Positions 8,588 to 15,700 of a stretch of 64,000 nucleotides of DNA are shown here, in pieces. Under the pieces are notes generated by a model. The model made no database searches and had not been told where the DNA came from. It was given only the letters and a program-made list of their open reading frames with translations. The stretch comes from Promicromonospora iranensis (GTDB lineage Bacteria > Actinomycetota > Actinomycetes > Actinomycetales > Cellulomonadaceae), in contig NZ_JAJQMN010000004.1 of NCBI RefSeq assembly GCF_028994775.1, positions 62,001 to 126,000 of the forward strand, given 5' to 3'. Position numbers and translations under genes: made by a program. Position 1 is the stretch's first letter, and the number at the start of each line of letters is the position of its first letter.

Positions 8588-8633
8588 TATCGACCGGCGC
8601 CCGCCGGTCGTTCGACTGAACCCAGGAGTAACC

Positions 8634-9686
8634 GTGCGCCCTCGCCGTTCCCTCGCGGCGGCCGTCGGCCTTGTCGCCGCGTCCGCCCTCGCCCTGTCGG
8701 GCTGTGCGTCCGAGACCCCGGCCGCGGACGGTGCGACGCCGTCGGCCAACGGCTCCGGCGCGACCGACGAGTTCCCCCTGACGATCGAGCACGCCCTCGG
8801 CGAGACCACCATCGAGGAAGCGCCCGAGCGCGTCGCCACGTGGGGCTGGGGATCCACCGAGGCCGCGATCGCGGCGGGCGTCCACCCCGTGGCCATCGCC
8901 GAGCAGACCTGGACCGTCGGTGCGGGCAACCTCCTGCCGTGGGTCGAGGAGGCCTACGACGAGGCGGGTGTCGACCACCCCACCGTGCTGACCGACGCCG
9001 AGGCCGGCGCCTCCGTGCCCTACGAGGAGTTCGCGGCCGCCGAGCCCGACGTCATCGTCGCCACCTACTCCGGCATCACGCAGGAGCAGTACGACCTGCT
9101 CAGCGAGATCGCCCCGGTCGTCGCCTACCCGGATGGTCCGTGGCAGACGTCGTGGGAGGACACCATCACGCTGACCGCCGAGGCGCTCGGCCGTAGTGCT
9201 GCGGGTGAGCAGGTGCTGGCCGACATCGACGGATACCTCGCCGGACTCGCGGAGGAGCACCCCGAGTTCGAGGGCCAGACCATCGCGGCGATCTGGGACT
9301 CGCCGGACCTCGACGCGGTGTACGTGTACAACTCGTCCGACGCACGCGCGGGCTTCCTGGAGCGTCTCGGCTTCACGACCGCCCCGGCCGTCGACGAGCT
9401 CGACACCAGCAACGGCAAGGAGTTCACCTACACCCTGTCCTACGAGGAGCTGGACAAGCTCGAGTCGGACGTCGTGGTCAACTACTCGCAGACCGAGGAG
9501 CTCGCGGCGGAGGTTCCGGACAAGCCCGAGCTGCAGGCGATCCCGGCCGTCAAGGCGGGCAAGCTCGCCCAGCTCGCCGGCACGATCCCCGTCTCGTCGG
9601 TCGGCCCGCCGACCGCGCTGTCGTACGACTACCCGGACGGTGTGCCCGCCCTGGTCGACGCGCTCGCCGACGTCCTGGGTGAATGA
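8634..9686 (+). CDS. Iron-siderophore ABC transporter substrate-binding lipoprotein
   Basis: Extracellular lipoprotein of 350 residues that captures the ferric siderophore. It begins VRPRRSLAAAVGLVAASALA and has lipobox LSGC near residue 24. The periplasmic-binding fold is FepB/FhuD-like: APERVATWGWGSTEAAIAAG, then YEEFAAAEPDVIVATYSGIT, then the late EELDKLESDVVVNYS segment. The GTG start at 8634 is preceded by AGGAG; an upstream in-frame ATG (8568) lies inside the iron box and is rejected. It is the last gene of the iron cluster and is followed by a long hairpin. Confidence 0.92.
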   Translation: MRPRRSLAAAVGLVAASALALSGCASETPAADGATPSANGSGATDEFPLTIEHALGETTIEEAPERVATWGWGSTEAAIAAGVHPVAIAEQTWTVGAGNLLPWVEEAYDEAGVDHPTVLTDAEAGASVPYEEFAAAEPDVIVATYSGITQEQYDLLSEIAPVVAYPDGPWQTSWEDTITLTAEALGRSAAGEQVLADIDGYLAGLAEEHPEFEGQTIAAIWDSPDLDAVYVYNSSDARAGFLERLGFTTAPAVDELDTSNGKEFTYTLSYEELDKLESDVVVNYSQTEELAAEVPDKPELQAIPAVKAGKLAQLAGTIPVSSVGPPTALSYDYPDGVPALVDALADVLGE

Positions 9687-9759
9687 CCAGCCAACGGACC
9701 TCGGTCTGATCGACTCGCTGGCTGCGACGCTCGGCGAGTAACAGCTCCCGGGGTACGCC

Positions 9760-9826
9760 TACGAATTCGGGGTCGGTTGCCCTGAGTAGACATCATCTAC
9801 TCAGGGCAACCGACCCCGAATTCGTA
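9760..9826. terminator. 31-bp perfect hairpin between convergent genes
   Basis: Arms 9760-9790 and 9796-9826 are exact reverse complements, 31 bp, with a 5-nt loop (CATCA); each arm contains GAATTC. There is no T-run. It lies between the convergent siderophore-binding gene and uppS, so a bidirectional terminator is the simplest reading. The stem is far longer than a usual intrinsic terminator. Confidence 0.75.
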
Positions 9827-9865
9827 CGGTCACCCCGGGGCGCTCCCGCCGGCCGAGCCACCCGC

Positions 9866-9885
9866 TGGTCGAGCTTGTCGAGACC
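9866..9885. repeat. Dispersed repeat TGGTCGAGCTTGTCGAGACC
   Basis: A copy of the dispersed 20-bp family lies 5 bp downstream of the uppS stop, beside the 31-bp hairpin. Confidence 0.7.
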
Positions 9886-9890
9886 CACCC

Positions 9891-10694
9891 CTACAACGCG
9901 GCGACGCCCGGCTTGTCCAGCGCACCGCCGTAGCGGCGGTCGCGGCGCGCGTACTCCTCGACGGCGCGCCAGAGGTGGCGGCGGTCGACGTCCGGCCACG
10001 GCTCGTCGAGGAACACCATCTCGGCGTAGGCCGCCTGCCACAGCATGAAGTTCGACGTGCGCTGCTCTCCGGACGAGCGCAGGAACAGGTCCACGTCGGG
10101 CAGGTCGGCCAGGTACAGATACTTCTGCACGGTCTTCTCGTTGACCCGCTTCGGGTCGAGCCTGCCGGAGGCGGCGTCCCGTGCCATGGCGGCGGCGGCG
10201 TCGGCCAGCTCGGCCCGGCCGCCGTAGTTGACGCACATCGTCAGGGTGCAGAGGTCGTTGTCCTTGGTGCGTTCCTCGGCCTCTTGGAGCACGTTGATCA
10301 CGGACTTCCACAGCTTCGGACGGCGACCGGCCCAGCGGATCCGCACGCCCCACGACGCCATGACGTCGCACTGGCGCTGCATGACCTCGTGCGTGAAGTT
10401 CATCAGGAAGCGCACCTCCTCGGGCGAACGCTTCCAGTTCTCGGTGCTGAAGGCGTACGCCGAGACGTACTCGACGCCGACGTCGACCGCTCCCGCGACG
10501 ACGTCGAGCAGCGACTTCTCGCCCGCGCGGTGCCCCTCGATGCGGGGCAGGCCGCGCGCGTTGGCCCACCGCCCGTTGCCGTCCATGACGACGGCGACAT
10601 GGCGCGGCACGAACTCCTTCGGGATCTGCGGGGCGCGCGCGCCGGACGGGTGCGGAAAGGGCGCCACCAGCTTGCGGCTCGCGGTGCGGGCCAT
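9891..10694 (-). CDS. uppS: Isoprenyl transferase (undecaprenyl/decaprenyl diphosphate synthase)
   Basis: cis-Prenyltransferase that extends allylic diphosphates with isopentenyl diphosphate to make the lipid carrier for cell-wall synthesis. 267 residues. The catalytic Asp lies in [20 protein letters not shown], followed by [10 protein letters not shown], the AFSTENWKR motif, [11 protein letters not shown] and the C-terminal [20 protein letters not shown]. The ATG overlaps the recO stop by one base (TGATG), so it is co-translated after recO, the usual actinobacterial order. Product chain length cannot be decided from sequence. Confidence 0.95.
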   Translation of the reverse strand: MARTASRKLVAPFPHPSGARAPQIPKEFVPRHVAVVMDGNGRWANARGLPRIEGHRAGEKSLLDVVAGAVDVGVEYVSAYAFSTENWKRSPEEVRFLMNFTHEVMQRQCDVMASWGVRIRWAGRRPKLWKSVINVLQEAEERTKDNDLCTLTMCVNYGGRAELADAAAAMARDAASGRLDPKRVNEKTVQKYLYLADLPDVDLFLRSSGEQRTSNFMLWQAAYAEMVFLDEPWPDVDRRHLWRAVEEYARRDRRYGGALDKPGVAAL

Positions 10695-11440
10695 CAGCGC
10701 TCCACCATCTTCAACGATCGCAACGTTCTCTCCAGGTAGTACTGGCCATAGGCGGCGACGAGGCCGCTCGCCTCCTTACGGTGCCGCGCGTCGGACGCGT
10801 CGGCGGTCACCCAGTCACCCGCGAGCAGCGAGGACAGCAGGGCGAAGGTCTCGGGGGCAGGGGCGGTGGAGCCCGGCGGCCGGCAGCGCGGGCAGACGGC
10901 GCCGCCCTGCGCCACGTTGAACGAGTGGTGCGGCCCGGGCTCGCCGCAACGTGCGCAGTCCTCGAACGACGGCGCCCAGCCGGCCACCGCGAGCGCACGC
11001 AGCAGGTACGAGTCGAGCACCAGGTTGGCGTCGTGGTGCCGCTCCGAGAGAGCCCGCAGCCCGCCCGCGAGCAGCCAGTACTGCTGCACCGCCGGCTCAT
11101 GCTCCTGGGAGACCAGCCGGTCGGCGGCCTCCAGCATCACGGTGCCGGCCGTGTACAGGCCGTAGTCCTGGCTGATGGCCCGCGCGTACGCGCCGATGGT
11201 CTCGACCTGCGTCACGGTGTCGAGCCCCATGCCGGGCCGGGGGCTGCGGCCGGTGTGGAGCTGCACGTCGACGGCCATGAACGGCTCCAGCCGCGCACCG
11301 AACTTGGACGACGTGCGCCGCACACCCTTGCCCACGCCGCGCACCTTGCCGTGCTCGCGCGTCAGGAACGTCACGATCCGGTCCGCCTCACCCAGCTTGT
11401 GGGTGCGCAGGACTATCGCATCGTCTCGGTACAGGGGCAC
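10694..11440 (-). CDS. recO: DNA repair protein RecO
   Basis: RecFOR-pathway protein that loads RecA and anneals single strands. The 248-residue product has an N-terminal OB fold ([20 protein letters not shown], then [20 protein letters not shown]), a helical middle and a zinc-binding CxxC pair (CARCGEP and CPRC). The GTG at 11440 was chosen because RecO starts with exactly this strand; the frame stays open upstream but encodes no homologous sequence. Partner of uppS. The core neighbour era lies some 34 kb away, across an accessory block. Confidence 0.93.
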   Translation of the reverse strand: MPLYRDDAIVLRTHKLGEADRIVTFLTREHGKVRGVGKGVRRTSSKFGARLEPFMAVDVQLHTGRSPRPGMGLDTVTQVETIGAYARAISQDYGLYTAGTVMLEAADRLVSQEHEPAVQQYWLLAGGLRALSERHHDANLVLDSYLLRALAVAGWAPSFEDCARCGEPGPHHSFNVAQGGAVCPRCRPPGSTAPAPETFALLSSLLAGDWVTADASDARHRKEASGLVAAYGQYYLERTLRSLKMVER

Positions 11441-11481
11441 GGCACCATCATCCCAGGTACGTCTGACACTCCGCGCCCAGC

Positions 11482-11607
11482 CCCCAACGTCCGCTGCGCT
11501 CCGCGTCAGCGCTCTCCATCTTCTGGTCGCGCTGACGCTGCACTCCGCTACGGCCGGGTGCCTCGTTCCTCGGCCCCCAACCTCCGCTGCGCTCCGCGTC
11601 AGCGCTC
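11482..11607. repeat. Two 34-nt direct repeats flanking a 58-bp spacer
   Basis: The segment 11482-11515 recurs at 11574-11607 with one mismatch (core CCGCTGCGCTCCGCGTCAGC). The second copy overlaps the last codons and stop of the minus-strand membrane protein. The space between recO and that gene otherwise holds no gene I can see. Confidence 0.75.
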
Positions 11608-12228
11608 GACGAACCGCGTACCGTCCGGCGTCAGCTCCGGCTCCCACACGAACCGGTGGATCACGTGCTTCTCGAGCACGCCCCGGACGATGAGCGCGAC
11701 GGTGCCCCAGATCGCGAAGAGCAGGACCGTCTGCAGGAAGTTGTTGGAGATCTTGTCGAACCCGGTGAGGGCGAGCGTGGGGATCAGGAACATCAGGCCG
11801 AGGAACGCGGGCAGCAGATGCACGCCGATCCACTGCACCACCGAGAGCAGCTCGATCCGGCGTTCGGCGATGACACCGTGGTAGTCCATCACGTTGACCA
11901 CGTGGTCCGCCCGCCACTTGGCGACGTGCCTCGCGACGGTCCACTGCGCGTCCCGGGCGTCGAGGGAGGAGCTGCCGGCCGGCAGCCAGATCCCGAGGAT
12001 CTTGTGGATCTCGGCGGGCGTGAGGTAGCCCTTGTCGAGGATCGTGAGGCTGTGCACCGGCGGCTGGCGCGTGTTCGTCGGCAGCGCGAGCGCAGCGAGG
12101 AACAGCAGCACACCGCTGCTCCCGAGCAGTCCCACGAGCGCGTCCGGGAGCCATGGCAGGAGCAGGGTCGCGGAGGCGAACGCGAGCGCGCCGAGCAGCG
12201 CGCAGACGATGCGGTTCTTCATGGTCAT
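11599..12228 (-). CDS. Predicted four-helix membrane protein, unknown function
   Basis: A 209-residue protein I do not recognise. Two hydrophobic segments (about residues 8-25 and 31-49) are followed by a ~75-residue soluble loop ([20 protein letters not shown], then an Arg/His-rich stretch), then two more membrane segments (near [18 protein letters not shown] and [18 protein letters not shown]) and a short tail. ATG at 12228 or 12222 both fit. It sits just downstream of the bd-like pair on the same strand with a 58-bp gap. The 3' end carries one copy of a 34-nt direct repeat, suggesting a junction there. Confidence 0.65.
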   Translation of the reverse strand: MTMKNRIVCALLGALAFASATLLLPWLPDALVGLLGSSGVLLFLAALALPTNTRQPPVHSLTILDKGYLTPAEIHKILGIWLPAGSSSLDARDAQWTVARHVAKWRADHVVNVMDYHGVIAERRIELLSVVQWIGVHLLPAFLGLMFLIPTLALTGFDKISNNFLQTVLLFAIWGTVALIVRGVLEKHVIHRFVWEPELTPDGTRFVER

Positions 12229-12286
12229 GGTGAGCAGGACTTTACCGGCATCTCACCCTGGCAGGCCGCAAAGGTCCGGCTGCCGA

Positions 12287-13042
12287 TCAGAAGAACAGCG
12301 TGTCCCGCCTGCCCAGCGGGCGTGCGACGAGCCACCACGCGAGGACCTGGAGCGCGAGGACCGCGGGCAGCACCACGATCGCCACGATCCCGAGCGATGC
12401 CATGGCCTCCGGGGATATCCCGCCCTCGACCAGGCGTGGCCAGGCGGCGACGGCGGTGCCGACGACGGGGGCCACGATCATCACCGAGGTGACGATCACC
12501 GGCAGCGGCCCGGTGCGGCGCAGCCGCCACGCGACCACGGCGTCGCCGTGCAGGCGCGTCACCACAACCGCCACGATGCCGAGGGCCAGCGCGGCAACGC
12601 CGCTCCCCCAGGCCGCTCCGAGGAGCGCGCCCCAGCTCCCCGCGAGGACGATGCTCGCGACCACGAGCACGACGTCCCACACGTCCCGCCAGACGTGACC
12701 GGGCCGCCTGCTGCGCAGCCAGATCCCGGCGTCGCGCAGCGCCCACGACGCGAGCAGCGCGATCGCGACGGGATAGCCCGCGTTCAACAGCACCGCCACG
12801 GCGTGCGGGAAGACGCCGACCAGCACCCCGAGCGCGGCCACGAGCCACACCTCTCCGGGCAGGAGCAGCGGCCCGACGGCGCCCAGCACCACGCGCCTCT
12901 CCGCCGGTTCGCGCCGCCGCGAGCCGCCGTCGTGGTCGCGCTCCTGCAGCAGGGTCGCGCCCGCGCCCTGGACGGCGCCGTCGAGCACCACCCACCCGGT
13001 CACCAGGACGGTCAGGAGAACGGCCCAGGCCGCCGCGTTCAT
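12287..13042 (-). CDS. Shortened CydB-like membrane protein (cytochrome bd subunit II homologue)
   Basis: 251 residues with about seven hydrophobic segments. The N-terminal half follows CydB: TGWVVLDGAVQGAG (CydB has an Asp-Gly here), then ERRVVLGAVGP, GEVWLVAALGVLVGVFPHAV and WRDVWDVVLVVASIV, each collinear with E. coli CydB. A later RLHGDAVVAWRLRRTG stretch matches the CydB QGATYLQMRT region. It is about 100 residues shorter than CydB and lacks the usual acidic WDGN motif (here LLPGE). Its ATG overlaps the stop of the CydA-like mini-gene (ATGA). Whether it binds heme or quinol is unknown; a genuine oxidase is unlikely without full CydA. Confidence 0.7.
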   Translation of the reverse strand: MNAAAWAVLLTVLVTGWVVLDGAVQGAGATLLQERDHDGGSRRREPAERRVVLGAVGPLLLPGEVWLVAALGVLVGVFPHAVAVLLNAGYPVAIALLASWALRDAGIWLRSRRPGHVWRDVWDVVLVVASIVLAGSWGALLGAAWGSGVAALALGIVAVVVTRLHGDAVVAWRLRRTGPLPVIVTSVMIVAPVVGTAVAAWPRLVEGGISPEAMASLGIVAIVVLPAVLALQVLAWWLVARPLGRRDTLFF

Positions 13043-13257
13043 CGCGCCACCGCCGGCTCGAGCCTGTCGTCCGCCGGGCCGACCACATCGTCGTCGGACA
13101 CCCGCGGGCTCGCCGCGCCGAAGCGGAGCAGGACGTCCGGTCCGGCGCCGTCGTCCTTCGCGCGCACCGGGCGAGTGTTGAACAGGGGCAGCACGAACAG
13201 GAAATGAACAGCAGCGAGCAGCGCGAACTGCAGACGAGCGAGCTCCGTGGCCTCCAC
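13039..13257 (-). CDS. 72-residue protein resembling only the first helix of CydA
   Basis: The N-terminal segment TELARLQFALLAAVHFLFVL is collinear with E. coli CydA VELSRLQFALTAMYHFLFVP, including the histidine that ligates a heme b in true CydA. After one membrane helix the protein becomes a charged tail (about residues 30-72) with no CydA similarity, so all other heme ligands and the Q-loop are absent. The GTG start has only a weak ribosome-binding site. The stop overlaps the CydB-like gene by 4 nt, which supports real translation. It could be a decayed cydA or a purpose-built small partner. Confidence 0.7.
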   Translation of the reverse strand: MEATELARLQFALLAAVHFLFVLPLFNTRPVRAKDDGAGPDVLLRFGAASPRVSDDDVVGPADDRLEPAVAR

Positions 13258-13355
13258 GGTCCCGAGACTACGTAGCCGGACCGGTCACGGCGACAGGATT
13301 CGGGCGGAACTGGGGAAAGGTCAGGGATGACCCCGAACACGTGGTGGGGCAGGCC

Positions 13356-13967
13356 CTACATTCTGCCTGCGGGGCCTGCGGAACCGGCCCGGTCGACGTC
13401 GTCCCCGCCGCCCAGGTCCGTGCAGTCGACGGCGACGGCGTCGTGGGCGCGCAGATAAGGACCCGCGCCCGTGTCACCTTGCACCGCGGCGGCCAGTGGC
13501 CGCCAGTGCTCGCGGCCCACCAGCACGGGGTGCCCGGGCCGGCCGTCGTAGACGGCACGGCGGAGCAGGTGTCGGGCGGCCTCCGGCTCCTGGAACGCGT
13601 CGCGCTCGCCGGACGCACCGAGCACCCGGCGCACGGCGTCGGCCCGCAGGCCGGGCAGATCGACGAGCGAGACGACGGCGGCGTCGGCCTCCGTCTCCCC
13701 CGCGGCGGCGAGGCCCGCGCGCAGGGACGCCGCGATCCCGCTCGCCCAGCCGGCCGCGACCACGACCCCGGCGCCGGCAGGCACCAGCGCTCGAGCCTCG
13801 TCGGCGCGCGCGCCGAGCACTGCGACGACGTCCGCGCAGCCGCCGTCGCGCAGCGCCCGGCAGGCCAGGTCGAGCCACGGGGTGCCGTCGTCGGCCCGGG
13901 CCAGCGCCTTGGGCATCCCGAACCGGGTCCCGGCCCCACCGGCCAGCACCACCCCGACCGCTCTCAT
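13356..13967 (-). CDS. MobA/MocA-type molybdenum cofactor nucleotidyltransferase
   Basis: A 203-residue NTP transferase of the MobA/MocA group, which adds CMP or GMP to molybdopterin. It starts with the nucleotide-binding loop VGVVLAGGAGTRFGMPKALA, has the metal-binding motif VSLVDLPGLRAD, and later RPGHPVLVGREHW and GDTGAGPYLRAH. The GHPVL and GD.GAR-like motifs favour MocA (cytidylyltransferase) for xanthine-dehydrogenase-type enzymes, which fits a xanthine dehydrogenase gene 2 kb away. The choice between MocA and another small-molecule nucleotidyltransferase is inference. Confidence 0.8.
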   Translation of the reverse strand: MRAVGVVLAGGAGTRFGMPKALARADDGTPWLDLACRALRDGGCADVVAVLGARADEARALVPAGAGVVVAAGWASGIAASLRAGLAAAGETEADAAVVSLVDLPGLRADAVRRVLGASGERDAFQEPEAARHLLRRAVYDGRPGHPVLVGREHWRPLAAAVQGDTGAGPYLRAHDAVAVDCTDLGGGDDVDRAGSAGPAGRM

Positions 13968-14044
13968 CGTCCCGCCCCGGTGGGGTAGCGGGCAGGACAG
14001 GAAGGCGTCATGCGTGGTTCTCCTGGTTGTGCCGGCGGATCAGG

Positions 14045-14548
14045 TCAGTACGGGGTGCGCTGGGTGTGCGCCTGCCACGCCGCGAACGGCTCGCCCGCCC
14101 GCGCGATCCGCTGCTCGACGACGGGTTGGGGCCAGGTCGACCGGTCCCGCGCGAGGAGCTCGTAGAACTCGCGGTCGTCGAAACCGGCCCGTTCCGCGTC
14201 GTGCCGGTCCGCGGCGAAGACGACGCGGTCCACCCGGGCCCACAACGCGGCCGACAAGCACAACGGGCAGGGCTCGCACGACGCGTAGAGCGTAGCCCCG
14301 GCCAGCGAGAACGTGCTCAGGGCCTGGCACGCGGCCCGGATCGCCACCACCTCGGCGTGCGCCGTGGGATCGAGGTCGCGGGTCACCCGGTTCCCGGCTG
14401 CCGCCACCTCGACACCGGCGCGCACGACGACGGCCCCGAAGGGGCCACCGCCGTCGGCCACGTTCTGGGTGGCGACCTCGACGGCGCGGACGAGCCACGC
14501 CTCGTCATCGCTCGCGGCTGCCCGGGACGGATTGCCGGACGTCTCCAT
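14045..14548 (-). CDS. Guanine deaminase-like nucleoside/base deaminase
   Basis: A 167-residue zinc deaminase of the CDA fold, most like the Bacillus-type guanine deaminase that converts guanine to xanthine. Zinc and catalytic residues are in HAEVVAIRAAC (His and Glu) and ASCEPCPLCLSA (two Cys). The C-terminal FDDREFYELLARD and PVVEQRIARAGEPFAAW match that family. I chose the ATG at 14548 after GGGTGATC; 15 more residues are open upstream. It precedes the MobA-like gene on the same strand and is divergent from the DUF2332 gene. Product xanthine would feed the xanthine dehydrogenase encoded nearby. Confidence 0.85.
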   Translation of the reverse strand: METSGNPSRAAASDDEAWLVRAVEVATQNVADGGGPFGAVVVRAGVEVAAAGNRVTRDLDPTAHAEVVAIRAACQALSTFSLAGATLYASCEPCPLCLSAALWARVDRVVFAADRHDAERAGFDDREFYELLARDRSTWPQPVVEQRIARAGEPFAAWQAHTQRTPY

Positions 14549-14613
14549 AGGACTGATCACCCTTCGATGCTCGCACCGTGGCGTTTCAACCACATACCCA
14601 GCAGGTCACAGTA

Positions 14614-14693
14614 GCTCCACGTCGAACGTAGGTCTGGTCGCTCCCAGACCGCCCATGGAGCGACCAGACCTACGTTCAGCACCCGAGGTGGAG
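14614..14693. repeat. 21-bp perfect hairpin in a divergent intergenic region
   Basis: Arms 14624-14644 and 14657-14677 are exact reverse complements with a 12-nt loop; an outer CTCCAC/GTGGAG pair (14615-14620, 14688-14693) extends it. It lies between two divergent start codons (14548 and 14702), so it cannot be an ordinary terminator for either gene. Operator, transcript-end hairpin of an unseen RNA, or mobile hairpin are all possible. Confidence 0.7.
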
Positions 14694-14701
14694 TCGGTAC
14701 C

Positions 14702-15682
14702 GTGACGGGCATGGGTACCGCCGCCGACTTCGCCGGGTTCGCCGAGAGCCAGGCGCTCAACGGCGGCTCCCCCACCTATCAGGACTGGGCGCGCGGGGTC
14801 GCCGCCGACCCGGAGCTGTGCGCCCTGCTCGACACGCTGCCCGCGCCCAGGCGGCAGCCCAACCTGCTGTTCGCGGCGGCGCGGCTGGCGGGGGCGCCCA
14901 CCGGCAGCTGGGCCGAGGTGCGGCCCTGGTTGCTCGCCGCGTGGCCCGAGGTCGAACTGGTGATGCGCACCCACACCACGCAGACCAACGAGCCGCGGCG
15001 CTGCGCCACGCTCCTGCCGATCCTCGCGGCGATCGACGGGCCGGTCGCACTGATCGAGGTCGGAGCGTCGGCGGGGCTGTGCCTCTACCCGGACCGGTAC
15101 TCCTACCTGTACACCTCGCCCGATGGCGGCCGCACCCGCCTCGACCCGCCCGACGGGCCGAGCGAGGTGGTGCTGCCCTGCGCCATCGAGGGTCCGGTCC
15201 CCACGCGGGTGCCCGACGTCGTCTGGCGCGCCGGCATCGACCTCAGCCCCCTGGACGTGCGTGCCCCGGCCGACCTCGCCTGGCTGGAGGCGCTGGTCTG
15301 GCCGGAGCACACCGACCGGATCGGGACGCTGCGCGCCGCCGCGCACCTCGTGGCCCAGGACCCGCCGCAGCTGGTCACCGGCGATCTGCTGGACGGCCTG
15401 CCGGACCTGGTCGCCGCCGCACCCGCCGACGCCACCGTCGTGGTGCAGAACTCCGCGGCGCTCTACTACCTCACGGCCGCCGGCAAGGCGGCATTCGCCG
15501 ACACGATGGCCGGCCTACGGCGCACACGCGGTGCCGTCTGGCTGAGCAACGAGGGCTGGACGGTGCTGCCCGACGTCGCGGCCCGGCTCCCCGAGGGCCT
15601 CGCACCCCAGTTCATCCTGGCCCGCGACGGCGATCCGGTGGCGCTCACCGACCCGCACGGCCGGTCGGTGCGGCTGCTGTGA
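14702..15682 (+). CDS. DUF2332 family protein
   Basis: A 326-residue cytosolic protein of the DUF2332 family, common in Actinobacteria and of unknown activity. Family features are the N-terminal SPTYQDWARGVAADPELCAL, RQPNLLFAAARLAGAPTGSW, the central IEVGASAGLCLYPDRYSYLY (a glycine-rich motif reminiscent of SAM-binding folds) and VVVQNSAALYYLT near the C-terminus. The start may be GTG 14702 or ATG 14711. It faces the xanthine dehydrogenase gene convergently with an 18-bp gap and is divergent from guanine deaminase. A role in purine catabolism is not shown. Confidence 0.82.
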   Translation: MTGMGTAADFAGFAESQALNGGSPTYQDWARGVAADPELCALLDTLPAPRRQPNLLFAAARLAGAPTGSWAEVRPWLLAAWPEVELVMRTHTTQTNEPRRCATLLPILAAIDGPVALIEVGASAGLCLYPDRYSYLYTSPDGGRTRLDPPDGPSEVVLPCAIEGPVPTRVPDVVWRAGIDLSPLDVRAPADLAWLEALVWPEHTDRIGTLRAAAHLVAQDPPQLVTGDLLDGLPDLVAAAPADATVVVQNSAALYYLTAAGKAAFADTMAGLRRTRGAVWLSNEGWTVLPDVAARLPEGLAPQFILARDGDPVALTDPHGRSVRLL

Positions 15683-15700
15683 CCGGACCGGTACGCGCGG

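Noticed and set aside
11440-12154. Long N-terminal extension of RecO
   Set aside because: The frame is open upstream of 11440, but the translation has no RecO similarity and crosses a direct repeat and the real membrane-protein gene in another frame.
12287-13257. Functional cytochrome bd oxidase
   Set aside because: The CydA part has a single helix and lacks the other heme ligands and the Q-loop, so no oxidase activity is claimed.
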